Source of the DNA: Kitasatospora gansuensis
Lineage (GTDB): Bacteria > Actinomycetota > Actinomycetes > Streptomycetales > Streptomycetaceae
Assembly (NCBI RefSeq): GCF_014203705.1
Contig: NZ_JACHJR010000001.1
Location: 3,844,001-3,908,000 of the forward strand
Length of the DNA stretch: 64,000 nucleotides
Direction of reading: 5' to 3'
Shown here: in pieces, positions 40,161 through 47,128 of the stretch
Layout: every line of letters starts with the position of its first letter
Numbering within the stretch: position 1 is the first letter of the stretch
The notes under the pieces: model-generated
Database searches by the model: none
Told to the model about the DNA's origin: nothing
What the model saw: the letters and a program-made list of their open reading frames with translations, nothing else
Made by a program: the position numbers and the translations under genes

Positions 40161-40187
40161 GGGCCGTCCACAGGGTGTGGACGGCCC
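40161..40187 (-). terminator. hairpin between the 529-aa gene and tra
   Basis: Perfect 12-bp stem GGGCCGTCCACA / TGTGGACGGCCC with a GGG loop. The arms also look like an inverted pair of DnaA boxes (CCGTCCACA), so it could have either role. Confidence 0.55.
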
Positions 40188-40222
40188 GGTCAACAGCGGC
40201 GGGGGGTTGGTGTCTTGGCTGG

Positions 40223-41812
40223 TCAGACGTTCCACTTCCGCTCGGCGTCGAGGCCGTTGCGGGGGTTCTCGGTGCGGTCGATGTCGACCTGGTGGGCGCG
40301 GCGGTAGGTCGGGCCGACCTCTTCGAGGGCCTGGACGACCTTGCTCATCGCGCGGTATCCCTCGCCGATCTCCTCGACCACGACCGGCTCCACCGGCAGG
40401 CGCTCCATGGCCAGCTCGGTCAGCACCCGCAGGGCCTCCTGGAGGGTGGAGTAGGCGGTGGGCAGGTCGTTGATCAGCTGCTCGAACTCCGCCATCTGCT
40501 CCGGGTCGAAGGACGCGGCGGCCTGCAGCAGGACGTCGGCGGCCGAGGACAGGGAGAACGCGGGAACGGTCGATCCGGACTGCTGGTCGGTCACGGTGCT
40601 CTCCTTCACGGTGGACTTGCCCAGGCTGATCGGGGACGCCGCCGCTCCGGCACCCGGCGCGGCGCCGGTCCGCTTGGCGGCGGGGTGGTGTGCGGCAGGC
40701 CAGTTGACCTTCGTGGCCGGGACCGGCACGGCCGCCTTGCCACTGCTGTCGAGGCCCTGGCCGAGGATCGCGGCGTCACGGCGGTCGCGGGCGGCACGGG
40801 CCCGGGACGACAGCCGGGCCCACGTCCGGCGGACGTGAGAAGACACCAACCCCCGCTTGCGCCAGTTCCCCGCCAGCACCGACAACGCACCGACCCCGGC
40901 GGTGGCGAGCACCGCGCCGCCCATCCGGGCCTTGAACCGGCCGGCCGAGCGCTTGAGCCGCTTGTGCTGCTCAGCACTCAGCCCCTCTGGCGTACGGGAC
41001 TTGGCGTCGTTGGTGCCGGTCTTCGAGCCGGTGGGGGTGATTCCGGCGCGGCGCTCGGCACGCGCCAGGCCCTTGGCCAGGCGAGCGTCGGTGCGGGCGG
41101 CCCGCCGGTCCTGCCTCTTCGCCGTTCCGCCCGGCGACAGCGCGCCGCCGGACGGCCGGGCCTTGTCGAGGGAGCGGGACACCCAGCCGGGCCGCTGTCC
41201 ACCGTGGGATCCACCGGAGTGGCCCGAGTGGCCGCGTCCGGCGTGACGCTGACGGTCCTTCTGGTCGGAACCGCCGTACGTGGAGCCCTGGTTGGAGCCG
41301 CCGACGGTCGGGCGGTGGCTGGGCCGGGGCGGGACGGCGGCAGCGGTCTGACCGAGCGCGGCCGTGCTGCGGGCAGGGACACCGGCGGCGGAGCGGCCGG
41401 TCGAGGGCCGGGTCTGCTGACCGGGGACGTGCAGGGAGTTGGTTCGGCGGCCGGCGGAAGCCGGGCCGTAGGCGGTGCTGGGCATCGGGTGCCGGGCGAC
41501 GGTACGGGCGAGGTGGCCCGCGTTCGCGGCACGGATGGCCTGGTGAGCGCGGGTGCGCCCGGTGCGGCGCCGCAGGGCTGCGGCACCTGCCGCCGCACCG
41601 GCCACGGCCCCGGCAACGGTGAGGCCGAGCGGCCCGGCGACGACAGCACCTGAGGCGATGCCGGCGGCGGCATTCGCGGCGGCGACCGCCAGCGGCATCC
41701 CCGGCAGCACCGAACCACCAGCAGAGGCCGGGGTGTTGGTGCGGGGAGCGGGCGGCGTGTTGGGGGGTGGTGCGGTGGTGGTGACCTCGACCACGGTCGG
41801 GGCATCGGACAT
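40223..41812 (-). CDS. large AICE protein of unknown function (TraA-like position)
   Basis: A 529-aa protein upstream of tra. A Pro/Thr-rich start is followed by an Ala/Gly hydrophobic stretch (PLAVAAANAAAGIASGAVVA; TVAGAVAGAAAGAAALRRRT) that could span the membrane. Next is a basic, Ser/Gly/Arg-rich region, a second hydrophobic segment (MGGAVLATAGVGALSVLAGN), and an acidic helical C-terminal domain (FDPEQMAEFEQLINDLPTAY). No domain was recognised. Such proteins commonly precede tra in AICEs. ATG 41812. Confidence 0.7.
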   Translation of the reverse strand: MSDAPTVVEVTTTAPPPNTPPAPRTNTPASAGGSVLPGMPLAVAAANAAAGIASGAVVAGPLGLTVAGAVAGAAAGAAALRRRTGRTRAHQAIRAANAGHLARTVARHPMPSTAYGPASAGRRTNSLHVPGQQTRPSTGRSAAGVPARSTAALGQTAAAVPPRPSHRPTVGGSNQGSTYGGSDQKDRQRHAGRGHSGHSGGSHGGQRPGWVSRSLDKARPSGGALSPGGTAKRQDRRAARTDARLAKGLARAERRAGITPTGSKTGTNDAKSRTPEGLSAEQHKRLKRSAGRFKARMGGAVLATAGVGALSVLAGNWRKRGLVSSHVRRTWARLSSRARAARDRRDAAILGQGLDSSGKAAVPVPATKVNWPAAHHPAAKRTGAAPGAGAAASPISLGKSTVKESTVTDQQSGSTVPAFSLSSAADVLLQAAASFDPEQMAEFEQLINDLPTAYSTLQEALRVLTELAMERLPVEPVVVEEIGEGYRAMSKVVQALEEVGPTYRRAHQVDIDRTENPRNGLDAERKWNV

Positions 41813-41900
41813 GATGACAACTCCGGATCTCTCGCAGGGAGTTCTGGGAACCCGGGACGGCCGGACAAGCTGCCAGGCCGTGTGGCCGTCCCGGGGCAGG

Positions 41901-42119
41901 TCAGAGCTTGTTGCTGCCGAGCGAGAAGTGGATCGTGGCGGTGGCGGAGACGCCCATGCGCTCGGCCACCAGCCGCAGGGCCTCGTAGTAGACGCTCTGC
42001 CGGGTGATGCCGGGGCGGTCCGGGGTGAGACCGTCGAAGGTCTCCAACTGCCCGTTCACGCGCTGCACCGTGAGGATCCAGTGGTGGATCACCTGCTCGG
42101 CCGGGCCCGGGGCGCTCAC
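41901..42119 (-). CDS. small AICE protein of unknown function
   Basis: A 72-aa protein, EQVIHHWILTVQRVNGQLET, then ITRQSVYYEALRLVAERMGV. Alpha/beta-looking with no clear motif. The GTG at 42119 overlaps the stop of the 31-aa gene upstream (GTGA), so they are coupled. Confidence 0.6.
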   Translation of the reverse strand: MSAPGPAEQVIHHWILTVQRVNGQLETFDGLTPDRPGITRQSVYYEALRLVAERMGVSATATIHFSLGSNKL

Positions 42120-42211
42120 TGGCCCTTCCCCTCGGACGGGCCGCTCGGCGGCGGGGGCGGGTTCGGGATCTTCGGCGAGCCGTAGCCGCCGTTGGTGTTG
42201 TAGTCGCTCAT
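42116..42211 (-). CDS. 31-aa Pro/Gly-rich AICE peptide
   Basis: ATG 42211 encodes a peptide that starts MSDYNTNGGYGSPKIPNPPP and ends in GPSEGKGQ. ATG 42211 overlaps the preceding stop and its stop overlaps the next start, so it sits in a tight coupled chain. Tiny proteins like this recur in AICEs; the role is unknown. Confidence 0.6.
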   Translation of the reverse strand: MSDYNTNGGYGSPKIPNPPPPPSGPSEGKGQ

Positions 42212-42603
42212 GACGGTGGTCTCCTGTTCTGGGTCAGCTCGGTGCCGTCGGCGCAGGGGATGCAGGTGCCGTACCGGACGGGCAGGACGTATCCGGCGTC
42301 GCGGCCGCAGTCCGGGCACATGCGGCGGGCTCGGTTCGCCGCGGCCAGTGCGGCCCGGCGTCTGGGGGTCATCTCCCGTACCGGGGAGGCCAGTTCAGGT
42401 CGGTAGAGCAGGGCCAGGCCGGTTCCGCCGAAGCGGGAGCGCCACTGGATCTGCGCGGCGACGTCCTGGCCGTTCGGCCGCAGGCCCCGGGCACGGAGCT
42501 GGCGGCGGGTCAGCAGGCCATCGGGTGCCTGACGCCAGCGGTAGGTCGGCAGGACCCCGGGCCCGGTCGGGCAGTCCGGGACTGGGTGTCGGGGGCGGCT
42601 CAC
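42208..42603 (-). CDS. RRQRL-motif zinc-binding AICE protein
   Basis: A 131-aa protein with LLTRRQLRARGLRPNGQDVA (the RRQ-L motif naming the family), GTGLALLYRPELASPVREMT, and a zinc-ribbon CPDCGRDAGY...YGTCIPCADG (two C-x2-C pairs). The family occurs on AICEs and actinobacterial plasmids. Function is unknown. It is coupled to genes on both sides. Confidence 0.75.
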   Translation of the reverse strand: MSRPRHPVPDCPTGPGVLPTYRWRQAPDGLLTRRQLRARGLRPNGQDVAAQIQWRSRFGGTGLALLYRPELASPVREMTPRRRAALAAANRARRMCPDCGRDAGYVLPVRYGTCIPCADGTELTQNRRPPS

Positions 42604-43538
42604 CGCAGGGCCATCCCGACCGCCAGCGCAACGGGTGCGTGCTCGCCGGATCGCAGTTCCTGGAACCGGGCGGCTACCCAGCCGGCGGACCAGCCGGTCA
42701 CCTCGACCACCCGCCGCTGCGGAATCTCGGTGGCGATCGCCACCCGGACGATCATCCGGGCTTCCATCTCCGACACCCGGTCAGCGGCCGGCTCGGCACT
42801 CAGCAGCTCGTGCCGCAACCGCGCCAGGTGCTCGCGCTCAAGTTGCTCACGCTCGCTCACCTCATGCTCACGGCGCTCGCTCTCGGCCCGCTCAGCGGCC
42901 TCCAGCCGCTCCCGCTCGGCCCGGTCGGCGAGGAGGAGTTGCTGCTCGTGCTCACGCTGCTCGCGCAGCAGGGCGGCTTCGTGCTCACGGCGCTCACGCT
43001 CACGCCGCTCGGTCGCCTCGAACTCCGCCAGCCGCTCGGCGCGCTCCCGCAGCCGCTTCTCCTCCGCGACCCGTTCCCGCTCGGCCCGCTCAGCGCGCTC
43101 ACCGGCCTCACGGCCGGCCAGCGCGGTGCCGATCGCCCGGCGGTAGGCCAGGGAGGCTTCGGCGGTGACGATCAGTAGCAGCGGCGCCACCGCATGCACC
43201 GCCACCCCCACCCCGTCCCGCTCCAGCGCGGACAGACCGACGTTGAGCAGCAACGTCATCGCGCCGGTGAGCCAGCGCAGCACCACCGGCCACCGGCCGC
43301 CCTGCCCGCCGAGACGGGCCAGGATCGCGTCCATCCGGACCACGATCACCACCGCCGCGTCCACCACCAGCGGCAGGATCGGCGCCGTCCACTCCCACCC
43401 CTCGGGGGAGTGGACGCGCATCAGCGGGGTCACCGTGAGCACGCTGTAGAGGACCGCGCCGAACGTGATCGTCCACGTCCCGGCGGTCAGGGCTCGCTCC
43501 GCCGAGCGGATCTGATCGGCAGTCACCGAAAGCCTCAC
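42600..43538 (-). CDS. DUF2637 membrane protein with Arg/Glu coiled coil
   Basis: A 312-aa protein. Four hydrophobic segments at about residues 15-135 (WTITFGAVLYSVLTVTPLM; ILPLVVDAAVVIVVRMDAIL; WLTGAMTLLLNVGLSALER; VHAVAPLLLIVTAEASLAY) form DUF2637. A long charged helix at about 140-240 (ERAERERVAEEKRLRERAE) follows, then a helix-turn-helix-like end (IPQRRVVEVTGWSAGWVAAR). This order is typical of AICE and plasmid Spd/transfer operons. The GTG at 43538 overlaps the upstream stop. Confidence 0.78.
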   Translation of the reverse strand: MRLSVTADQIRSAERALTAGTWTITFGAVLYSVLTVTPLMRVHSPEGWEWTAPILPLVVDAAVVIVVRMDAILARLGGQGGRWPVVLRWLTGAMTLLLNVGLSALERDGVGVAVHAVAPLLLIVTAEASLAYRRAIGTALAGREAGERAERAERERVAEEKRLRERAERLAEFEATERRERERREHEAALLREQREHEQQLLLADRAERERLEAAERAESERREHEVSEREQLEREHLARLRHELLSAEPAADRVSEMEARMIVRVAIATEIPQRRVVEVTGWSAGWVAARFQELRSGEHAPVALAVGMALR

Positions 43539-43735
43539 TCCGACCACCCCGCCAGTGCCGACGGGTGGATGGTGAGCGCGGGGTGAGCGGCCGTGAGCGC
43601 GGTGAGCACCGCACGGTCCCACTCCCGCAGAACGTCCAACTTCTCCTGCTGCCGACGGGCCGCGGTGGCGTTGAGCTCGGCCGCCAGACGTACCCGGCGC
43701 AGCGACTCGTCCACGTCCGTACGGGCGGTCATCAC
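43535..43735 (-). CDS. small helical AICE protein
   Basis: A 66-aa protein (TDVDESLRRVRLAAELNATA, then RRQQEKLDVLREWDRAVLTA), mainly helical, no known domain. Start GTG 43735 or ATG 43732; both overlap the upstream stop. Confidence 0.6.
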   Translation of the reverse strand: MMTARTDVDESLRRVRLAAELNATAARRQQEKLDVLREWDRAVLTALTAAHPALTIHPSALAGWSE

Positions 43736-44013
43736 GCCGCCTCGCCGAACGCGCCAGCGTGCGGGCGGCGACGGACGGTCAGCTGGACCAGCGAGACCGG
43801 CGCCGACTTCAGCAGCCGCTCCGCGTAGGCGGCCAGCTCGAAGTCCTCCCGGCGCAAGTCCTCCAGCACCGCACCGGCCACCTCCAGCCGAACCACCCGC
43901 TCCTCCGACGACTCCCCCGGCACACCGGCGAACAACTCGGCGTCCACACCGAGCGCCAGCTCCGCGAACTCCTCGGCACCGAAAGCCGTCTGGCCTGCAA
44001 CAATCGACCTCAT
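43732..44013 (-). CDS. first gene of the AICE transfer/replication operon, unknown function
   Basis: A 93-aa acidic protein, VAGQTAFGAEEFAELALGVD, then RRPHAGAFGEAA at the end. The ATG at 44013 has GGAAGAGG 8 bases upstream. It is the first gene of the long minus-strand AICE operon. The frame upstream to 44424 was not used, as it runs through the regulatory gap. No domain recognised. Confidence 0.62.
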   Translation of the reverse strand: MRSIVAGQTAFGAEEFAELALGVDAELFAGVPGESSEERVVRLEVAGAVLEDLRREDFELAAYAERLLKSAPVSLVQLTVRRRPHAGAFGEAA

Positions 44014-44185
44014 GGGTCTACCTCTTCCAACTAGGGGTGTAGGCCCGAGAGACCGCCGCGCGACCGGCCAAGGAAGGCGCGGCGGTCTCGTCATGTCTGG
44101 GCCCGACCACTCGTACGAGTAGCCATGGATCCCGGCTCGCCCAAGGTGGGCGGGCCGGTCACCAAAGTGACTCGTTCGTTGATCA

Positions 44186-44205
44186 GCACACTGTTCAGTT
44201 CTCAA
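44186..44205 (-). promoter_or_regulatory. rrn-leader-like element in the operon leader
   Basis: The minus strand reads TTGAGAACTGAACAGTGTGC. This closely resembles the TTGAGAACTCAACAGTGTGC-type segment of streptomycete rRNA operon leaders (recalled, not searched). It lies about 175 bases before the first gene of the operon. Confidence 0.5.
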
Positions 44206-44330
44206 GGAACTGCGATCACGACAGCCCGTGGGCGTGCGGCAAAGCCGCCTTCCCCGACAACCGTCAGTCGCATTTGCGCAGTTCAGGCCAGCCCAAAGAA
44301 GGGTCAGCAGTTCGTCTGCCTCATCATGCG

Positions 44331-44349
44331 AGACATGTTGAACATGTCT
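44331..44349. promoter_or_regulatory. palindromic operator candidate
   Basis: AGACATGTT-G-AACATGTCT, a perfect 9-bp inverted repeat, about 200 bp upstream of the HTH-DUF5919 start. It could bind the GntR-type or HTH regulator. Confidence 0.5.
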
Positions 44350-44546
44350 CTTACGATGACGTGGAGTCGACGCTGCGTCAAGTCCTTCGGTGTTTTCGCT
44401 GGCGAGTCTCTCGACCGCGCACATCTAGATTCGCCTGTTGGGGCCTGTCGAGATACGGCGCCACTGGACGGCTTCGATCCGGCTTCGCTACCGTCAAGTC
44501 GTCCCGCATCGTCCAAGCGCCACAACTTCGTCCAGGGGAGGGCGAG

Positions 44547-45317
44547 ATGGCTAATGAACGACTCCGAGGCGCCATCCTGGCCAGCGGCTTGACGGTCGAA
44601 CAGATCGCCGTCCAGCTCGGGGTGAGCGCCCGCACGGTAGAGCGCTGGGTCGAGGCCAAGGGTGAGCGCCGGCCGTACCAACGCTTCCAGTACGCCCTCG
44701 CGCAGCTTCTGCAGTGCGACCTGTCGAAAATCTGGCCGGGCGAACAGACCACGAGTGCGACCACCGAGGCGGGGAGGGCCGAGCTCGTCACGGTGTACCC
44801 ACACCGGGCTGGAGTGCCTAAGGAGCTGTGGACCTCGCTCTATGCCGAGGCGACCACGCACTTCGACCTGGTGGTCTACTCGGGCTTCTGGCTTTCCGAA
44901 GACCCGATGTTCTTTCGCCTGATCCGAGAGAAGGCCCAGGCCGGGGTACCGGTCAGGCTCATGCTGGGGGATCCCGATTCAGTCTGTGTGGCCCAGCGCG
45001 GCCAGGACGAAGGGATCGGTGCTGCAATGGCAAGCAAGATCCGGAACGCGCTGGCGAACTACGCGCCGCTGTTCGGCGTGCCAGGGGTCGAGTTCCGACT
45101 TCACGCCACCACGCTCTACAACTCCCTGTACCGCGCCGACAACGACATGCTGGTGAACGGGCACGTCTACGGGGTCGGGGCCTACCTCGCGCCGGTCCTG
45201 CACCTGTCTCAGGTACCGGGTGGTGAGCTGTTCAGCACCTACGAAGCGAGCATCGAGCGAATCTGGGAGAGTGCTCGGACGATCAAGTCCCCTGCCCTTG
45301 AGAGCGAGGCAGCGTGA
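44547..45317 (+). CDS. helix-turn-helix protein with DUF5919 domain
   Basis: A 256-aa regulator. The HTH is at residues 1-45 (GLTVEQIAVQLGVSARTVER, with WVEAKGERRPYQR). The C-terminal DUF5919 part (about 70-245) has FDLVVYSGFWLSEDPMFFRL, GVPVRLMLGDPDS and YNSLYRADNDMLVNGHVYG; the layout resembles a degenerate phospholipase-D-like fold (inference). ATG 44547 has GGGGAGG 8 bases upstream; the longer frame from 44274 has none. Its stop overlaps the Nudix start (GTGA). Such HTH-Nudix pairs are common in AICE control regions. Confidence 0.82.
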   Translation: MANERLRGAILASGLTVEQIAVQLGVSARTVERWVEAKGERRPYQRFQYALAQLLQCDLSKIWPGEQTTSATTEAGRAELVTVYPHRAGVPKELWTSLYAEATTHFDLVVYSGFWLSEDPMFFRLIREKAQAGVPVRLMLGDPDSVCVAQRGQDEGIGAAMASKIRNALANYAPLFGVPGVEFRLHATTLYNSLYRADNDMLVNGHVYGVGAYLAPVLHLSQVPGGELFSTYEASIERIWESARTIKSPALESEAA

Positions 45318-45787
45318 GCCGCATCGACTACTTCCATGATCCTGAAGCGCCTTCGGCCAACTCCGTCGTTCCGTCCGTCACGGCGGTGGTGACGGACGAT
45401 GCCGGGCGACTCCTGCTGATCCACAAGACGGACAACGACCTCTGGGCCCTGCCAGGGGGCGGCCACGACATCGGGGAGTCCGTGGCACGGACGGTGGAGC
45501 GCGAGGTGCGGGAGGAGACGGGCATTCTCGTCGAGGTGATGGCAGTGACCGGTTTGTACACCGACCCCGGGCACGTCATGGCGTACGACGATGGCGAGGT
45601 TCGTCAGCAGTTCTCGATCTGCTTTCGAGCCCGACCGGTCGGCGGCGAGTTGCAGACCAGCGAGGAGTCGAAGGAAGTCCGCTGGGTGGAGCCAGCGACC
45701 CTCGGTGATCTGGACATCCACCCGTCCATGCGGCTCCGGATCGAGCACGGTCTTGACCCGGAACGGAGCCAGCCCTACATCGGCTAG
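45314..45787 (+). CDS. Nudix hydrolase (Pif-like immunity protein candidate)
   Basis: A 157-aa Nudix enzyme. The box is complete: GGGHDIGESVARTVEREVRE, then ETGILVEV, matching G-x5-E-x7-REUxEExGU. Nudix enzymes split nucleoside diphosphates linked to another group. In pSAM2 the Nudix protein Pif blocks redundant transfer between cells that carry the element, and this gene's context (coupled to the HTH gene, near a GntR repressor) fits that role. The stop overlaps the converging HD gene stop (CTAG). Confidence 0.85.
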   Translation: MSRIDYFHDPEAPSANSVVPSVTAVVTDDAGRLLLIHKTDNDLWALPGGGHDIGESVARTVEREVREETGILVEVMAVTGLYTDPGHVMAYDDGEVRQQFSICFRARPVGGELQTSEESKEVRWVEPATLGDLDIHPSMRLRIEHGLDPERSQPYIG

Positions 45788-46329
45788 GCCCTCGTACGTG
45801 CCTGCGACAGGCGCTCTTCCACGCGATGAGCCGCAGCCTCGATCTCGGGCTCGGCACGCCGGATGAACCGGCCGACGATGCTGTCAGGCCCGTAGCGGCC
45901 CACGATCTCGGCGACCCGCGCCGGCGTAGTGGTCGATGTGCCGTCGGGGGTTGTCGTCATGTCGCAGTAGATCAGCGCGTCCACGAGGTGCGGCTCCTCC
46001 AGGGGGAACTCAGCCTCCAGCTCCTGGCGGAGCCCACGCTCTTCAGCCTCCAGGAGAGCGCACGAGTGGTGGGCCACGAGACGGATCACACGTTCGTCCA
46101 CCTGCTCATTCCGAAGGAATCGTGCCCCGTCCAGCGGATGAAAGCCGGTGGAGGTCAGCCGCGGTGAGTAGCCGATGTCGTGGAGCACCGCCGCCGATTC
46201 CAGCAGCTCAGCCTCCGGGCCAAGGATCAGGGACAGCTCTCGGGCTCGGCCGGCCACACCTTGGGAGTGCGCCCAGCGACGCGGCAGCTCGGTGGACAGG
46301 AGAGATTCAGCAAGTTCGTAGGCCCACAC
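45784..46329 (-). CDS. HD-domain phosphohydrolase
   Basis: A 181-aa metal-dependent hydrolase. Motifs: WAHSQGVAGRARELS (first His), LHDIGYSPRLTSTGFHPLDG (HD plus a further His), VAHHSCALLEAEE and DALIYCDMTT (final Asp). HD enzymes cleave nucleotide phosphates; the substrate is unknown. The GTG at 46329 is 30 bp after the GntR stop, so it may be cotranscribed with that repressor. Genes of this kind recur beside GntR/Nudix genes on AICEs. Confidence 0.82.
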   Translation of the reverse strand: MWAYELAESLLSTELPRRWAHSQGVAGRARELSLILGPEAELLESAAVLHDIGYSPRLTSTGFHPLDGARFLRNEQVDERVIRLVAHHSCALLEAEERGLRQELEAEFPLEEPHLVDALIYCDMTTTPDGTSTTTPARVAEIVGRYGPDSIVGRFIRRAEPEIEAAAHRVEERLSQARTRA

Positions 46330-46359
46330 AGTGAGATCCGTTCCTAACGAGGTGGCTGG

Positions 46360-46800
46360 TCAGACGTGCAGGTGCGGCAGGGTACGGACGTACCGGCCTT
46401 TCCCGTGGCGGGCTTCGAGGACGCCGGCGCCCTCCAGCTGAGCGAGGACTCGCCGCACCGTATGGCGTGAGGCGCCCGTCCGCTCGGTGAGCACCTTTTC
46501 GGACGGGAACGGGTCGCCGATCTTGAGCTGGTCGATCTCGATGTACCCGGTGATCCGGTCCAGGAGAGGGGGCTCGGTGTCTCCACCTACGACGGACCAC
46601 CCGACCCCAGGTTGGGACTTGATCAGACCTTCAGTGGCGAGAACATCGAGTGCCCGCTTCACCGTGCTCCGTGCGACTCCGTGCGCCGCCATCAGCTCGG
46701 CCTCGGAGGGCAGGTTGGTGACCTGCGGGTCGCCACCGATCTCGGCGCGCAACGCGTCGGCGATCTGCAGGTATGTGCCGCGCGGGCTCCGCTCGATCAC
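46360..46800 (-). CDS. tandem winged-helix GntR-type regulator (KorSA-like)
   Basis: A 146-aa DNA-binding protein made of two GntR-like winged helices and no effector domain. Domain 1: GTYLQIADALRAEIGG, NLPSEAELMAAHGVARSTVK, RALDVLATEGLIKSQPGVGW. Domain 2: LKIGDPFPSEKVLTERTGAS, RHTVRRVLAQLEGAGVLEAR, HGKGRYVRTL. pSAM2 KorSA, a GntR repressor of replication and transfer, is the functional analogue by position. GTG 46800 follows GGAAGGAGC. A 12-bp palindrome lies 45 bp upstream and may be its operator. Confidence 0.85.
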   Translation of the reverse strand: MIERSPRGTYLQIADALRAEIGGDPQVTNLPSEAELMAAHGVARSTVKRALDVLATEGLIKSQPGVGWSVVGGDTEPPLLDRITGYIEIDQLKIGDPFPSEKVLTERTGASRHTVRRVLAQLEGAGVLEARHGKGRYVRTLPHLHV

Positions 46801-46844
46801 TGGCCGCTCCTTCCAAGGGGATGAGTACCTGAACAGGATGGACC

Positions 46845-46856
46845 GTGCATATGCAC
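46845..46856. promoter_or_regulatory. palindrome upstream of the GntR gene
   Basis: GTGCATATGCAC, a perfect 12-bp palindrome 45 bp before the GTG start at 46800; candidate autoregulatory operator. Confidence 0.45.
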
Positions 46857-46993
46857 AGGGGCCAGCGTCCATGGGCGTACGCCAGTAGTGCACGCCAACG
46901 CGGTCACACGGCGGCGGAAGTCGGTGGACGCCAGCGGACTCCGCTCACCCCGCCACCTGCAGCTGATGTGCCCACGGATTTTGGATCGCCAAA

Positions 46994-47037
46994 CTGATAA
47001 GGAAGAGGCCACAGGTTCAAGTCCTGTTAGGCCCACC
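46994..47037 (+). repeat. attR (44-bp direct repeat)
   Basis: Second copy of the 44-bp repeat: the 3' half of tRNA-Ile from the anticodon loop to GGCCCACC, without a 5' half. Confidence 0.95.
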
Positions 47038-47041
47038 ACCG

Positions 47042-47079
47042 CAGAAGGTCCGGAGTGGATTTCCACTCCGGGCCTTCTG
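47042..47079 (+). terminator. displaced native tRNA-Ile terminator
   Basis: CAGAAGGTCCGGAGTGG / CCACTCCGGGCCTTCTG hairpin immediately after attR. By position it is the original downstream sequence of the tRNA gene before insertion. Confidence 0.75.
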
Positions 47080-47128
47080 GCGTTTCCGGGGGCGGGGTCG
47101 GAGGATGGGGGTCTGCCGAGCTTGGGGT

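Larger units (their letters stand above)
44014..44546. promoter_or_regulatory. divergent control region of the AICE
   Basis: A 533-bp gap without a convincing gene, between the minus-strand transfer operon and the plus-strand HTH-DUF5919 gene. It holds an rrn-leader-like segment (44186-44205) and a perfect palindrome (44331-44349). No clear promoter hexamers were fixed by eye. Confidence 0.6.
32069..47037 (+). mobile_element. AICE integrated in tRNA-Ile (about 15 kb)
   Basis: An actinomycete integrative and conjugative element (pSAM2/SLP1 class), bounded by 44-bp att repeats. The left end has int and xis next to attL. Next come a primase-polymerase and DUF3631 protein, small zinc-knuckle proteins, a PP2C-like phosphatase, Spd-like membrane proteins, an FtsK/TraB translocase and a run of small AICE proteins, all on the minus strand. 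The right end holds HTH-DUF5919 and Nudix genes on the plus strand and HD and GntR genes on the minus strand. GC content of the right-end control genes is visibly lower than that of the host genes. All core functions (integration, excision, replication, double-stranded DNA transfer, control) look intact. Confidence 0.93.

Noticed and set aside
44274..44546. Upstream extension of the HTH-DUF5919 frame
   Set aside because: No ribosome site and the sequence runs through the palindrome; a strong site supports ATG 44547.
46994..47037. Second tRNA-Ile gene
   Set aside because: Only the 3' half is present; it is the attR repeat.
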